Below, piece after piece: positions 50,384 to 57,369 of a stretch of DNA of 64,000 bases. The position numbers and the translations under genes are program-made. The number at the start of each line of letters is the position of its first letter. The stretch's first letter is position 1. Source of the stretch: Myroides profundi (GTDB lineage: Bacteria > Bacteroidota > Bacteroidia > Flavobacteriales > Flavobacteriaceae); the NCBI RefSeq assembly GCF_000833025.1, contig NZ_CP010817.1, forward strand, positions 3,286,001-3,350,000. The letters run 5' to 3'. The notes beneath the pieces were generated by a model that ran no database searches, was not told where the DNA came from, and saw only the letters and a program-made list of their open reading frames with translations.

Positions 50384-51505
50384 CTACTTGTTATACTTCT
50401 TAGCGATACGCATTTCTATAGCCAAACTCACAAGTGTCAACAATACTAATGGCAAGGTCACTAATAACTTTTCGCTAGTAATATTCAATACGATATACAA
50501 AATTACACAAACTAAAGTTAACAACTGAAGTAACTTAGCTATCTTGACATTCTTTCTTATAAAAGGTAAGATTAAAAATATAGGACTACACAGTAGCACT
50601 GTATTATTACTTAACAATTCGCCATGAAGAGAATAAAACCCTACGACAAAGAAGAAAATACCTAAAAGCCCTAAGATGACAAAATATGCACTTCTAACGC
50701 CTCTCTGAGTCATTAGTCCTGCTAACACTAAAACGACAAGACTAAAGAACCACATAGAGTTCACACTTATACCTGATTTCTCCGTAGATACTTCTGGCTC
50801 AAAAACAGTCACTGTCTCAGGAACTAAAAGTTTCCCATTGACTTTAGTCTCTGCTAATCCTTGCATAAACTTATCTGGTAAAAACAGTAAAGTAGAATGA
50901 GCATCTACCTTAGAACCAAATATTAAATTAATCCCTAGCATCTCGAAGTATCTCTTGTTCAGATACGAGTTTAAGATGGTTCTATAAGTAGCTGTGTTCC
51001 CTTCTACATCTACTTTTACAGGTGTAGCTATACTACTATTAATAATATCCACTACCTTAGTAGTACAGTTCTGATCTATAAACTTATAGACATAGAACTT
51101 ATTCTCTTCTTCTAATGATTCATTCAGTTTTTGCCATATCTCTTCTTTTTGAGTTGGCGTCAAGTCTAATGCTTGTTCATACACTGCTCTATTATCATAT
51201 ACATAACTCCCAATGAAGTTTCTATATGTAGAATAATCTGCATAGTATAAAAGATCTCCCTTCACGAACTTTCCATAAAAATTAGGCGTTCTAAAATCAA
51301 ACATACCATAATTATATACCCTATCTATTCCCTCAAAAGGATCACTTACACGTATCGCTGTATGCCCGAATAGTGAATACAACTCATCACCCGTACCACA
51401 AGTAAGTACACTTATCTCTGCTCTATCAGAGAGTGGTCGTTCTTTAGAGAAAGCCATCTGCCCAATAAAAAGGCAGAAAAGCAGATATATCATTTTCTTT
51501 GTCAT
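50384..51505 (-). CDS. DUF4105 (Lnb-like) membrane protein
   Basis: The 373-residue protein has a signal segment, a periplasmic DUF4105 domain (about 25-240) and about five C-terminal membrane spans (from residue 250). The domain has a conserved His in SLFGHTAIRV, NYGMFDF and an Asn-Cys in DQNCTTKVVDI, which looks like a Cys/His hydrolase or acyltransferase centre. I recall that DUF4105 has been renamed for Lnb, a Bacteroidota lipoprotein N-acylation enzyme, but cannot confirm it here. It has a consensus promoter and leads into the phosphatase gene. Confidence 0.82.
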   Translation of the reverse strand: MTKKMIYLLFCLFIGQMAFSKERPLSDRAEISVLTCGTGDELYSLFGHTAIRVSDPFEGIDRVYNYGMFDFRTPNFYGKFVKGDLLYYADYSTYRNFIGSYVYDNRAVYEQALDLTPTQKEEIWQKLNESLEEENKFYVYKFIDQNCTTKVVDIINSSIATPVKVDVEGNTATYRTILNSYLNKRYFEMLGINLIFGSKVDAHSTLLFLPDKFMQGLAETKVNGKLLVPETVTVFEPEVSTEKSGISVNSMWFFSLVVLVLAGLMTQRGVRSAYFVILGLLGIFFFVVGFYSLHGELLSNNTVLLCSPIFLILPFIRKNVKIAKLLQLLTLVCVILYIVLNITSEKLLVTLPLVLLTLVSLAIEMRIAKKYNK

Positions 51506-51548
51506 CTATTCTTCTTGATTTATAACTAAGCGTTCTATTTGATTCTTA

Positions 51549-51579
51549 CAAAAATACTTTACTAATCTTTGATTTACAA
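51549..51579 (-). promoter_or_regulatory. Promoter of the DUF4105-phosphatase pair
   Basis: On the minus strand TTG (51579-51577) is 20 bp from TATTTTTG (51556-51549), an exact consensus, 44 bp before the start codon. Confidence 0.75.
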
Positions 51580-51719
51580 TAAAAACATACACTCTAAACT
51601 ATTTATGAATAACCTTCTTGTACCACAGTTAAAACGGAGCTTCTCATCTGCTACTGCTCCTCTCATCTTCCTATCTTCTTCGCAAGCACTAAATTATATC
51701 AACACAACACCTCCATAAT

Positions 51720-51787
51720 GACTCCGTTAAAACTAACTATAAAACGGACTCACTACGGACTCATAACGGACTCACTACGGACTCAAT
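51720..51787. repeat. 11-bp direct repeats with an inverted copy
   Basis: Four units with an 11-bp period (ACGGACTCACT at 51744, ACGGACTCATA at 51755, ACGGACTCACT at 51766, ACGGACTCAAT at 51777) lie just left of the IS. An inverted unit (GACTCCGTT, 51720-51728) precedes them. Together with the cluster near 31.7 kb it is the second such array. Confidence 0.8.
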
Positions 51788-51799
51788 GCAACTAAAACC

Positions 51800-51827
51800 T
51801 GTCTCGTCCTACTATAACTGTACAGTT
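51800..51827. repeat. Left terminal inverted repeat of the IS
   Basis: It begins TGTCTCGTCCTACTATAACT and contains CTGTACAG. It matches the right end in 23 of 28 positions. Part of a 22-bp perfect palindrome at 51811-51832. Confidence 0.72.
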
Positions 51828-51877
51828 ATAGTTAATAATCCTACTTAATACTGTACAGATTTTTATTAATCCTTTTA

Positions 51878-52819
51878 TTACTGTACAGGTTGTTGTTTTT
51901 GTTTATTAGTCTTGTAATAATTCTTCCATCTCTTAGTTAGAATACCTGTCTTTAAATGAGCTTGATTTGGAGTTAACCTATCACAACTATCATGAGGTCT
52001 AATTTGGTTATAAGCTTCTATACTATTCTTAATTTTATCAATCGTTTTTTGATAACCTAAACTTGAATAGTTTAAATCAAATTCACCTTTAATTATACCA
52101 TTTACACGCTCAGCTATTGCATTATCTCTTGGTTCACCACCTTGTGTTGTACTAATAGATATGTTGTTTTCTATCAGTATTTTAGTATAAACACTACTGC
52201 AGTATTGACATCCTCGATCTGAATGATGAATAAGTTTCTCTGTATAAATCCTGTTCTTTAATGCCATTTTCAAGGCTTGTAAGCATCCATTAGTAGTTAA
52301 ATCTAAGCTAAAACTATAGCCCATTATTTTATGAGAATAAGCATCTGTGATTAAACTTAAATAGCCCCAAGTATTATTTAACCTGATATAGGTGATGTCA
52401 CTTACCCAAAATTGTTCTGGTCTAGTAACTTTTACTCCATTATACAAGTCTAAATACTGTCCTCTCCAAGCTCTGGAGTCTGTTGTATATGCTTTGCGCT
52501 TTCGTTGCCTAACCAACATTTTATGACTGTCTAATAAATCAAACAGATAATCTCTTCCTACGCTTATATTGTGCGAACCTAAGCGTTCTTGTAACATATG
52601 TTGAAGTTTTCGAGTACCTACTCTTGGTAGAGTAGCTCTAATATTTAAAACTTCTTGAAGAATAATCTCATCTTTAATAGATTGACTTGCGTATCTGTCT
52701 ATTGACTGATAATAAGCACTTCGAGTTTTACCAAACAGTTGACATATTTTTTTTATTCCCTTATTAGGGTATAAGAGTTTTACTTCTTCAACTGCTTGGA
52801 ACCAGACTTTTTTCTGATA
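51878..52819 (-). CDS. IS3-family transposase OrfB (reached by -1 frameshift)
   Basis: The frame is open from 52819 (after a stop at 52822-52820) to the stop at 51878-51880. The start is by frameshift from orfA at the AAAAAAG site (52813-52807), so the first OrfB-encoded residues after it are VWFQAVEE. The integrase domain has the DDE triad: WVSDITYI, HSDRGCQYCS and NAIAERVNGIIKGE. Upstream is the HTH_21-like part (CQLFGKTRSAYY, LPRVGTRKL). An internal ATG at 52597 would leave only 239 residues and miss the N-terminal part. Fused OrfAB would have about 478 residues. Confidence 0.88.
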   Translation of the reverse strand, partial: YQKKVWFQAVEEVKLLYPNKGIKKICQLFGKTRSAYYQSIDRYASQSIKDEIILQEVLNIRATLPRVGTRKLQHMLQERLGSHNISVGRDYLFDLLDSHKMLVRQRKRKAYTTDSRAWRGQYLDLYNGVKVTRPEQFWVSDITYIRLNNTWGYLSLITDAYSHKIMGYSFSLDLTTNGCLQALKMALKNRIYTEKLIHHSDRGCQYCSSVYTKILIENNISISTTQGGEPRDNAIAERVNGIIKGEFDLNYSSLGYQKTIDKIKNSIEAYNQIRPHDSCDRLTPNQAHLKTGILTKRWKNYYKTNKQKQQPVQ

Positions 52820-53313
52820 TCAATATCCAAACTTTTCTCTGCTACATCTATCAATGTATTTAAAGCTACTATCTTAAATTGTGCCTCTGATAAAGCCTTT
52901 TTTAAAGCTTTAATTTCTAAAGATTCTGTATTGGATGTTTTTTCTTCCATAAGTGACGGAATAACAATTTCATTACAAATATCTATGTTTTTATTATAAT
53001 TAACTAACAACCAGTTATTTATTGTACTTATACTTTCTACACCATACATTATACAGGCTTCTTGTGCTGTCATATGGTGTTCTGTAATACTATGAACTAC
53101 TTGACGTTTAAGGCTTTCTGAATAAACTTTATTCTTACGTGTAGCATGATACTCGGGACTTGCATATTTCTTAACCCAACGATTTAGCGTAGATTTATTT
53201 AGGCTATACTCGCGAATTACCGAATTTTGACTTGCTCCATTCTCTATTTCTTGAACTATTTGTTCTATGAATTTTAAATGATAACGCTCTTTGTTTTTTG
53301 GTTCTCTTCCCAT
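52780..53313 (-). CDS. IS3-family transposase OrfA (helix-turn-helix)
   Basis: The 177-residue protein has two HTH-like segments (ENGASQNSVIREYSLNKSTLNRWVKKY and MTAQEACIMYGVESISTINNWL) and a leucine-zipper-like C-terminal helix (LEIKALKKALSEAQFKIVAL). It binds the IS ends. Its last 13 codons overlap the orfB frame, and the slippery AAAAAAG lies 7 codons before its stop. Confidence 0.88.
   Translation of the reverse strand: MGREPKNKERYHLKFIEQIVQEIENGASQNSVIREYSLNKSTLNRWVKKYASPEYHATRKNKVYSESLKRQVVHSITEHHMTAQEACIMYGVESISTINNWLLVNYNKNIDICNEIVIPSLMEEKTSNTESLEIKALKKALSEAQFKIVALNTLIDVAEKSLDIDIRKKSGSKQLKK
52807..52813 (-). promoter_or_regulatory. -1 programmed frameshift site of the IS
   Basis: On the minus strand AAAAAAG sits with codons AAA AAG in frame with orfA. 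A -1 slip moves reading to orfB (GTC TGG TTC). This is the standard A6G site of IS3-family elements. Confidence 0.85.
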
Positions 53314-53329
53314 CTTTTAATGTTTTAAA

Positions 53330-53357
53330 AACTGTACAGTTTTTTTAGGACGGGTCA
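53330..53357. repeat. Right terminal inverted repeat of the IS
   Basis: Its reverse complement begins TGACCCGTCCTAAAAAAACT and contains CTGTACAG. Ends in CA at 53357, followed by the ACC duplicate. Confidence 0.72.
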
Positions 53358-53358
53358 A

Positions 53359-53378
53359 CCTGTCTTGTCCTACTATAA
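53359..53378. repeat. Copy of the IS left-end sequence in the right flank
   Basis: CCTGTCTTGTCCTACTATAA matches 51798-51817 in 19 of 20 positions. It lies outside the right end, so it is either an IR-like target or a trace of a second element. Confidence 0.65.
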
Positions 53379-53580
53379 GTATAGTACTAATGATCACTGC
53401 ATTTATCCTATAATTATATTTATCTAATGTAGCCTGTCCTGTATATATCAAAGATATTAAATATCTAATAAACGTTTAGTTACCTAAATAGAGTACATCA
53501 AATAATAAAACATCTATAAAGATAAATGGCATTATCTAAAGTAATCCTTATAAACACTATAAAAATTAGTAACTTTATGA

Positions 53581-53588
53581 TACATTTG
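53581..53588 (+). promoter_or_regulatory. -7 element before pssA
   Basis: TACATTTG fits TAnnTTTG, 57 bp before the ATG; no TTG at the usual spacing. Confidence 0.4.
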
Positions 53589-53645
53589 TATCAATAAATA
53601 CAAGTAAACCGTTATAGAGTTTATATAAACAAACAAATTTCAGTT

Positions 53646-54386
53646 ATGAAAAAACACATTCCTAATGCTATCACTTTATTAAACTTACTTTCAGGATTAA
53701 TTGCGTTAGTGTATGCATTTGATGACAATATACACATGGCTTTCTTATGGGTATGTATAGGAATCTTTTTTGACTATTGGGACGGCTTCGTAGCTCGTAT
53801 CCTTAATGTAAAAAGTGAAATGGGATTACAGTTAGACTCACTAGCCGATATGGTGACTAGTGGAGTAGTTCCAGGATTAGTAGTTTATAAAATGCTTGCT
53901 AATATTCAAGAAAACCAAGAAATCTATAACCTTACACCAGAGACCTACTATATGGGGATAGTTCCATACTTAGGATTTATCATCACATTAGGAGCTGCAT
54001 ATAGATTAGCCAAATTTAATATTGATACTAGACAGACTGATTCGTTTATCGGATTACCTACACCTGGTAATGCTTTGTTCATCTTAAGTATCCCGATGAT
54101 TATCTCTACAACGAACTCAGAAGAGATCATCACCCTACTAAGCAATCCTTACTTATTAGTAGTGATCAGTATCTTAAGTGCTATTATTATGAATGCTGAA
54201 CTTCCATTGTTCTCATTAAAAATAAAGCCAAACAATCTAGGTGCGTATAAACTTCAGATAGGATTTATGTTACTATCATTAGTACTACTGATTACCTTGT
54301 TATATCTAGCTATACCTATTATTATACTAGTATATATCTTACTATCTATCATCATGAATATGACAAAAAAGCAAACTGCTAACTAA
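53646..54386 (+). CDS. pssA: CDP-diacylglycerol-serine O-phosphatidyltransferase
   Basis: PssA makes phosphatidylserine, the precursor of phosphatidylethanolamine, in the inner membrane. The 246 residues have the CDP-alcohol transferase motif DYWDGFVAR with downstream G and two D (GLQLDSLAD), about residues 44-70. Hydrophobic spans follow. It is a single gene with a -7 element and a terminator. phosphatidylserine decarboxylase is not in the window. Confidence 0.93.
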   Translation: MKKHIPNAITLLNLLSGLIALVYAFDDNIHMAFLWVCIGIFFDYWDGFVARILNVKSEMGLQLDSLADMVTSGVVPGLVVYKMLANIQENQEIYNLTPETYYMGIVPYLGFIITLGAAYRLAKFNIDTRQTDSFIGLPTPGNALFILSIPMIISTTNSEEIITLLSNPYLLVVISILSAIIMNAELPLFSLKIKPNNLGAYKLQIGFMLLSLVLLITLLYLAIPIIILVYILLSIIMNMTKKQTAN

Positions 54387-54393
54387 AAATAAG

Positions 54394-54421
54394 AAACGCT
54401 ATCTCTCTAGATAGCGTTTTT
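54394..54421 (+). terminator. Terminator after pssA
   Basis: An 11-bp stem (AAACGCTATCT and complement) with CTCT loop and T run. Confidence 0.9.
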
Positions 54422-54600
54422 CATTTGGTCTATATCTAAAAAGTGCAATATTTCATCACTATGACTATGTTGCATTTTTTTTATGCCAATTCTTTACTGA
54501 ATAATAATTATTCTCATTTATATAACTATCTAAAATGATAATATTCACAATATGAGCAATTGACTATAAAACAGTTAGTTTACCTTTAAAATACCAGTCA

Positions 54601-54616
54601 TTGGCACACTTATTGA
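54601..54616 (+). promoter_or_regulatory. Sigma-54-type -24/-12 promoter candidate
   Basis: TTGGCACACTTATTGA has the TGGCAC -24 core and TTG about 5 bases later (consensus TGGCAC-N5-TTGC), but the last C of GC is A. GG to the -12 G is 10 bases as required. A terminator 40 bp further on indicates a short transcript. Confidence 0.5.
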
Positions 54617-54626
54617 AAAGTTTATT

Positions 54627-54692
54627 ACAAACTTTTTTTTCATACTACTTTTTGCCCTATACACCTTACCCCCTCCGTATAGGGCTTTTTTT
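54627..54692 (+). ncRNA. Candidate small RNA between pssA and the NTF2-like gene
   Basis: From the predicted start after the sigma-54-type promoter to the T run of a terminator is about 66 nt. The terminator has a 9-bp stem (GCCCTATAC at 54654-54662 with 54677-54685) and a C-rich 14-base loop, and its T tract is on the plus strand, so it does not belong to the minus-strand gene to the right. pssA already has its own terminator. No ORF fits. Confidence 0.45.
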
Positions 54693-54702
54693 ATTGTTCT
54701 TT

Positions 54703-55092
54703 TTATACAATAGAACCGAGGTTAGCATCATCATGACTTCCTTCTTCATGAAGAGTTAATTCATCACAGAACACTATCTTCTCATTTTTTATTACAAAGG
54801 TTGCAATCACTTTCACCTTACTTATAGATCCATCATTTCTATGTACTAATACACTGTGGTTAGTAAATACTAGATTTCCTTCTTCTGCTATATAGTTAAA
54901 TGTGATAGATAGCTTATCAGTTACTTCTTTTAATTTTTTAATATGATCGCTAAAAATGGTATAATCTAATCTCTTCCCATCAACACATTGGATATAATCA
55001 GTAGAAAAATAGGTAGCTATCACTTCTGGACGATACTGAGGACTCTCTAATAAGTTTATAAAACAGTCTTTTATCAATTCTTTATTTGTCAT
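54703..55092 (-). CDS. NTF2/SnoaL-like protein
   Basis: The 129-residue soluble protein has the SnoaL-like opening MTNKELIKDCFINLLESPQYRPEVIATYFSTDYIQCVDGKRLDY and later VLVHRNDGSISKVKVIATFVIKNEKI. This fold serves many enzymes and binding proteins; function not indicated. A perfect palindrome lies 54 bp upstream of its start. Confidence 0.75.
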   Translation of the reverse strand: MTNKELIKDCFINLLESPQYRPEVIATYFSTDYIQCVDGKRLDYTIFSDHIKKLKEVTDKLSITFNYIAEEGNLVFTNHSVLVHRNDGSISKVKVIATFVIKNEKIVFCDELTLHEEGSHDDANLGSIV

Positions 55093-55553
55093 ATTTCCTT
55101 GTTTAAATTAGAAATACGAAAGTAGAACTCTACGTATAAGGACACGATAACAATTGTTATCAAATAATACCCCTATAGAGACACTATGTGTAAAGTGGCA
55201 ACTAACGGATATGACAGGCTATCCTACAACTACCCCTTAGATAACACTATCCAGATAAAAGCCTATTCTCTCAGAATTCAACAAAGAAAAGGTATAACGA
55301 CATACATTATTACTATTGATGAACAAGACATAATGACTTCTTGTAACTTTTCTTCTTTTTAAAAAAGAATACTATAATACATTTTAGTATCTAAAAAGTA
55401 TAATAGTTTCATTTTCAGATTAATTATATTTACAAAATTGATTCAAAAAAGAGGAATAGTAAAATACACTATTCGTAATTAAACTAAATAATCTGGTCGT
55501 TCATTGTATTATTTAAAATAATTAAATAAATTTAGCAAAAAAATAACAACAAT
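55093..55553. other. Intergenic stretch between the NTF2-like gene and putP
   Basis: About 460 bp without a supported gene. It contains the 16-bp palindrome at 55146-55161 and a weak -7 like TAAATTTA before putP (about 25 bp upstream). Nothing else is recognised. Confidence 0.5.
55146..55161. promoter_or_regulatory. 16-bp perfect palindrome upstream of the NTF2-like gene
   Basis: GATAACAATTGTTATC is symmetric without loop, 54 bp before the start of the minus-strand NTF2-like gene. It looks like a repressor operator; the regulator is unknown. Confidence 0.45.
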
Positions 55554-57056
55554 ATGTTTGAAAATATAGATCCAACTATTATAACATTTTCCATTTATTT
55601 AGTGGTTGTGTTAGGAATAGGTGTAATTGCGTATTTACGCACAAAGGACTTTTCTGACTACATCTTAGGAGGACGTAGTTTTGGCCCAGTAGTAACAGCT
55701 TTATCAGCAGGAGCCTCAGATATGTCTGGATGGCTACTAATGGGATTACCAGGTGCTATTTTTGGTAAAGGTTTATCTCAGAGCTGGATTGCGATCGGTT
55801 TAATTATCGGAGCATACTACAACTGGAAGTTAGTAGCAGGTCGTCTGCGTGTACACACAGAAATCAATAATAATGCACTGACATTACCAGACTTCTTCCA
55901 CAACAGATTTGGAAAAGATGGTCAATTAGTAAAAACAGTATCTGCTGTAACTATCCTAATCTTCTTCACGATATACTGTGCGTCTGGTATGGTAGCTGGT
56001 GCTAGGTTATTCGAAACGCTATTCCACATGGAGTATATCAATGCCCTATACCTAGGGGCTTTAGCTACGATAGCGTATACCTTCATCGGTGGATTCTTAG
56101 CAGTAAGCTGGAGTGATACGATTCAGGCTACTTTAATGTTATTCGCGTTGATCTTGACTCCTGTGATGATTATCCTATATATGGGAGGATGGGATGCTAT
56201 CACTACTTATACTAATGAAGCTGCTATTGCTACTAATATTTCATATTCAAGTCTAACACATAATGTAAGCTTTATCGCTATTATTAGTGCTGCTGCATGG
56301 GGACTTGGGTACTTCGGACAGCCACATATCTTAGCACGCTTTATGGCTGCTGATAGTGTGAAGACAATGAAGAATGCTAGACGTATAGGAATGTCATGGA
56401 TGACACTATGTCTAGGAGGAGCTGTAACGATCGGTTATTTAGGAATTAGCTACTACTATAAACATCCAGAAATAGCTAGTGTAGTAAATAAAGACAATGA
56501 AATGATCTTCATAGAGCTAATCAAACAATTATTTAACCCTTGGGTAGTAGGTATCTTACTTTCTGCTATTCTAGCTGCAGTAATGAGTACATTAAGTGCA
56601 CAGCTATTAATGTCGTCTAGTACACTTACACAAGACTTCTACAAAGCTTACTTCAGAAGAAGTGCTAGCCAAAAAGAGCTAGTATGGACAGGAAGATTCG
56701 CTGTACTATTAATCGCTTTAATCGCAATCATAATCGCATACGATCCAGATAGTAAAATTCTTGCTTTAGTAGCACATGCTTGGGCAGGTTTTGGAGCTGC
56801 ATTTGGTCCTGCTATCTTATTCACTCTATTCTGGAGAAAAACAACAGGTATGGGAACTTTCGCAGGAGTATTAGTAGGAGCGGTAACTGTAATCGTATGG
56901 CCTATTCTGTTCGGAGATACGGTATATGAAATCATTCCAGGATTCTTATTTAGCTCGATTGCGATCTACTTAGTATCTAACTATGGAAAACAAGCATCTA
57001 CTGAGATGATAGAGAAGTTTGACACTGCTGATGCTTTATATCACAAAGAAAAATAA
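55554..57056 (+). CDS. putP: Sodium/proline symporter
   Basis: The 500-residue protein has about 13 membrane spans and the SSS-family pattern: GGRSFGPVVTALSAGASDMSGWLLMGLPGA near the start, YTFIGGFLAVSWSDTIQ near 180, GYFGQPHILARFMA near 255 and AAVMSTLSAQLLMSSSTLTQD near 340. These are typical of PutP, which imports proline with Na+. Single gene with a strong terminator. Confidence 0.93.
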   Translation: MFENIDPTIITFSIYLVVVLGIGVIAYLRTKDFSDYILGGRSFGPVVTALSAGASDMSGWLLMGLPGAIFGKGLSQSWIAIGLIIGAYYNWKLVAGRLRVHTEINNNALTLPDFFHNRFGKDGQLVKTVSAVTILIFFTIYCASGMVAGARLFETLFHMEYINALYLGALATIAYTFIGGFLAVSWSDTIQATLMLFALILTPVMIILYMGGWDAITTYTNEAAIATNISYSSLTHNVSFIAIISAAAWGLGYFGQPHILARFMAADSVKTMKNARRIGMSWMTLCLGGAVTIGYLGISYYYKHPEIASVVNKDNEMIFIELIKQLFNPWVVGILLSAILAAVMSTLSAQLLMSSSTLTQDFYKAYFRRSASQKELVWTGRFAVLLIALIAIIIAYDPDSKILALVAHAWAGFGAAFGPAILFTLFWRKTTGMGTFAGVLVGAVTVIVWPILFGDTVYEIIPGFLFSSIAIYLVSNYGKQASTEMIEKFDTADALYHKEK

Positions 57057-57083
57057 TTAGATAAAACCTATTTATTGTACCCT

Positions 57084-57136
57084 AAACTCTAGGTATATAA
57101 CAACGATAAAAGATGTTATATACCTAGAGTTTTTTT
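57084..57136 (+). terminator. Strong terminator after putP
   Basis: A 19-bp perfect stem (57084-57102 with 57114-57132) around 11 bases, then a T run. Confidence 0.9.
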
Positions 57137-57142
57137 GTTTAT

Positions 57143-57290
57143 CCCAGAATCAGCAATAGGTAGATAAACGAAAAGTAATTATACAAGATAGGTCTGAATT
57201 AGCGATTTCAGCATACTATAGGTTATAGAGTTAATGAAAGAGCTATGAAATAGAATTGCTTTGTAGTATTTGGCTAATGTTGATTCTGGG
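57143..57290. mobile_element. MITE-like element candidate (148 bp)
   Basis: CCCAGAATCA (57143-57152) and TGATTCTGGG (57281-57290) are perfect 10-bp terminal inverted repeats. TTTAT precedes the left end (57138-57142) and follows the right end (57291-57295), a possible 5-bp target duplication. The interior has no ORF. It may be a non-autonomous element whose transposase is elsewhere in the genome. Confidence 0.5.
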
Positions 57291-57316
57291 TTTATATGAA
57301 CAACCTAAGATTAACA

Positions 57317-57347
57317 TTGTACAAGAAAATGTAAACCAATAACTTTG
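57317..57347 (+). promoter_or_regulatory. Promoter of the MFS gene at 57.4 kb
   Basis: TTG (57317-57319) is 20 bp from TAACTTTG (57340-57347), an exact consensus. The predicted start is about 57354. Confidence 0.75.
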
Positions 57348-57369
57348 CACCTCATAAAAACGATAATAC

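Larger units (their letters stand above)
51800..53357 (-). mobile_element. IS3-family insertion sequence, about 1558 bp
   Basis: Two overlapping transposase genes on the minus strand (orfA, orfB) with a -1 slippery site are flanked by imperfect 28-bp terminal inverted repeats (51800-51827 and 53330-53357; 23 of 28 match) that start TG and end CA. ACC occurs on both outer sides (51797-51799 and 53358-53360), a 3-bp target duplication. The element looks complete and possibly active. Confidence 0.82.

Noticed and set aside
51744..51787. A short CRISPR-like array
   Set aside because: The units are 11 bp with no spacers and no cas genes are present.
54617..54635. Terminator of the sigma-54-type promoter transcript
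   Set aside because: The AAAGTTT hairpin straddles the predicted start site, so it cannot terminate that transcript; the later GCCCTATAC hairpin does.
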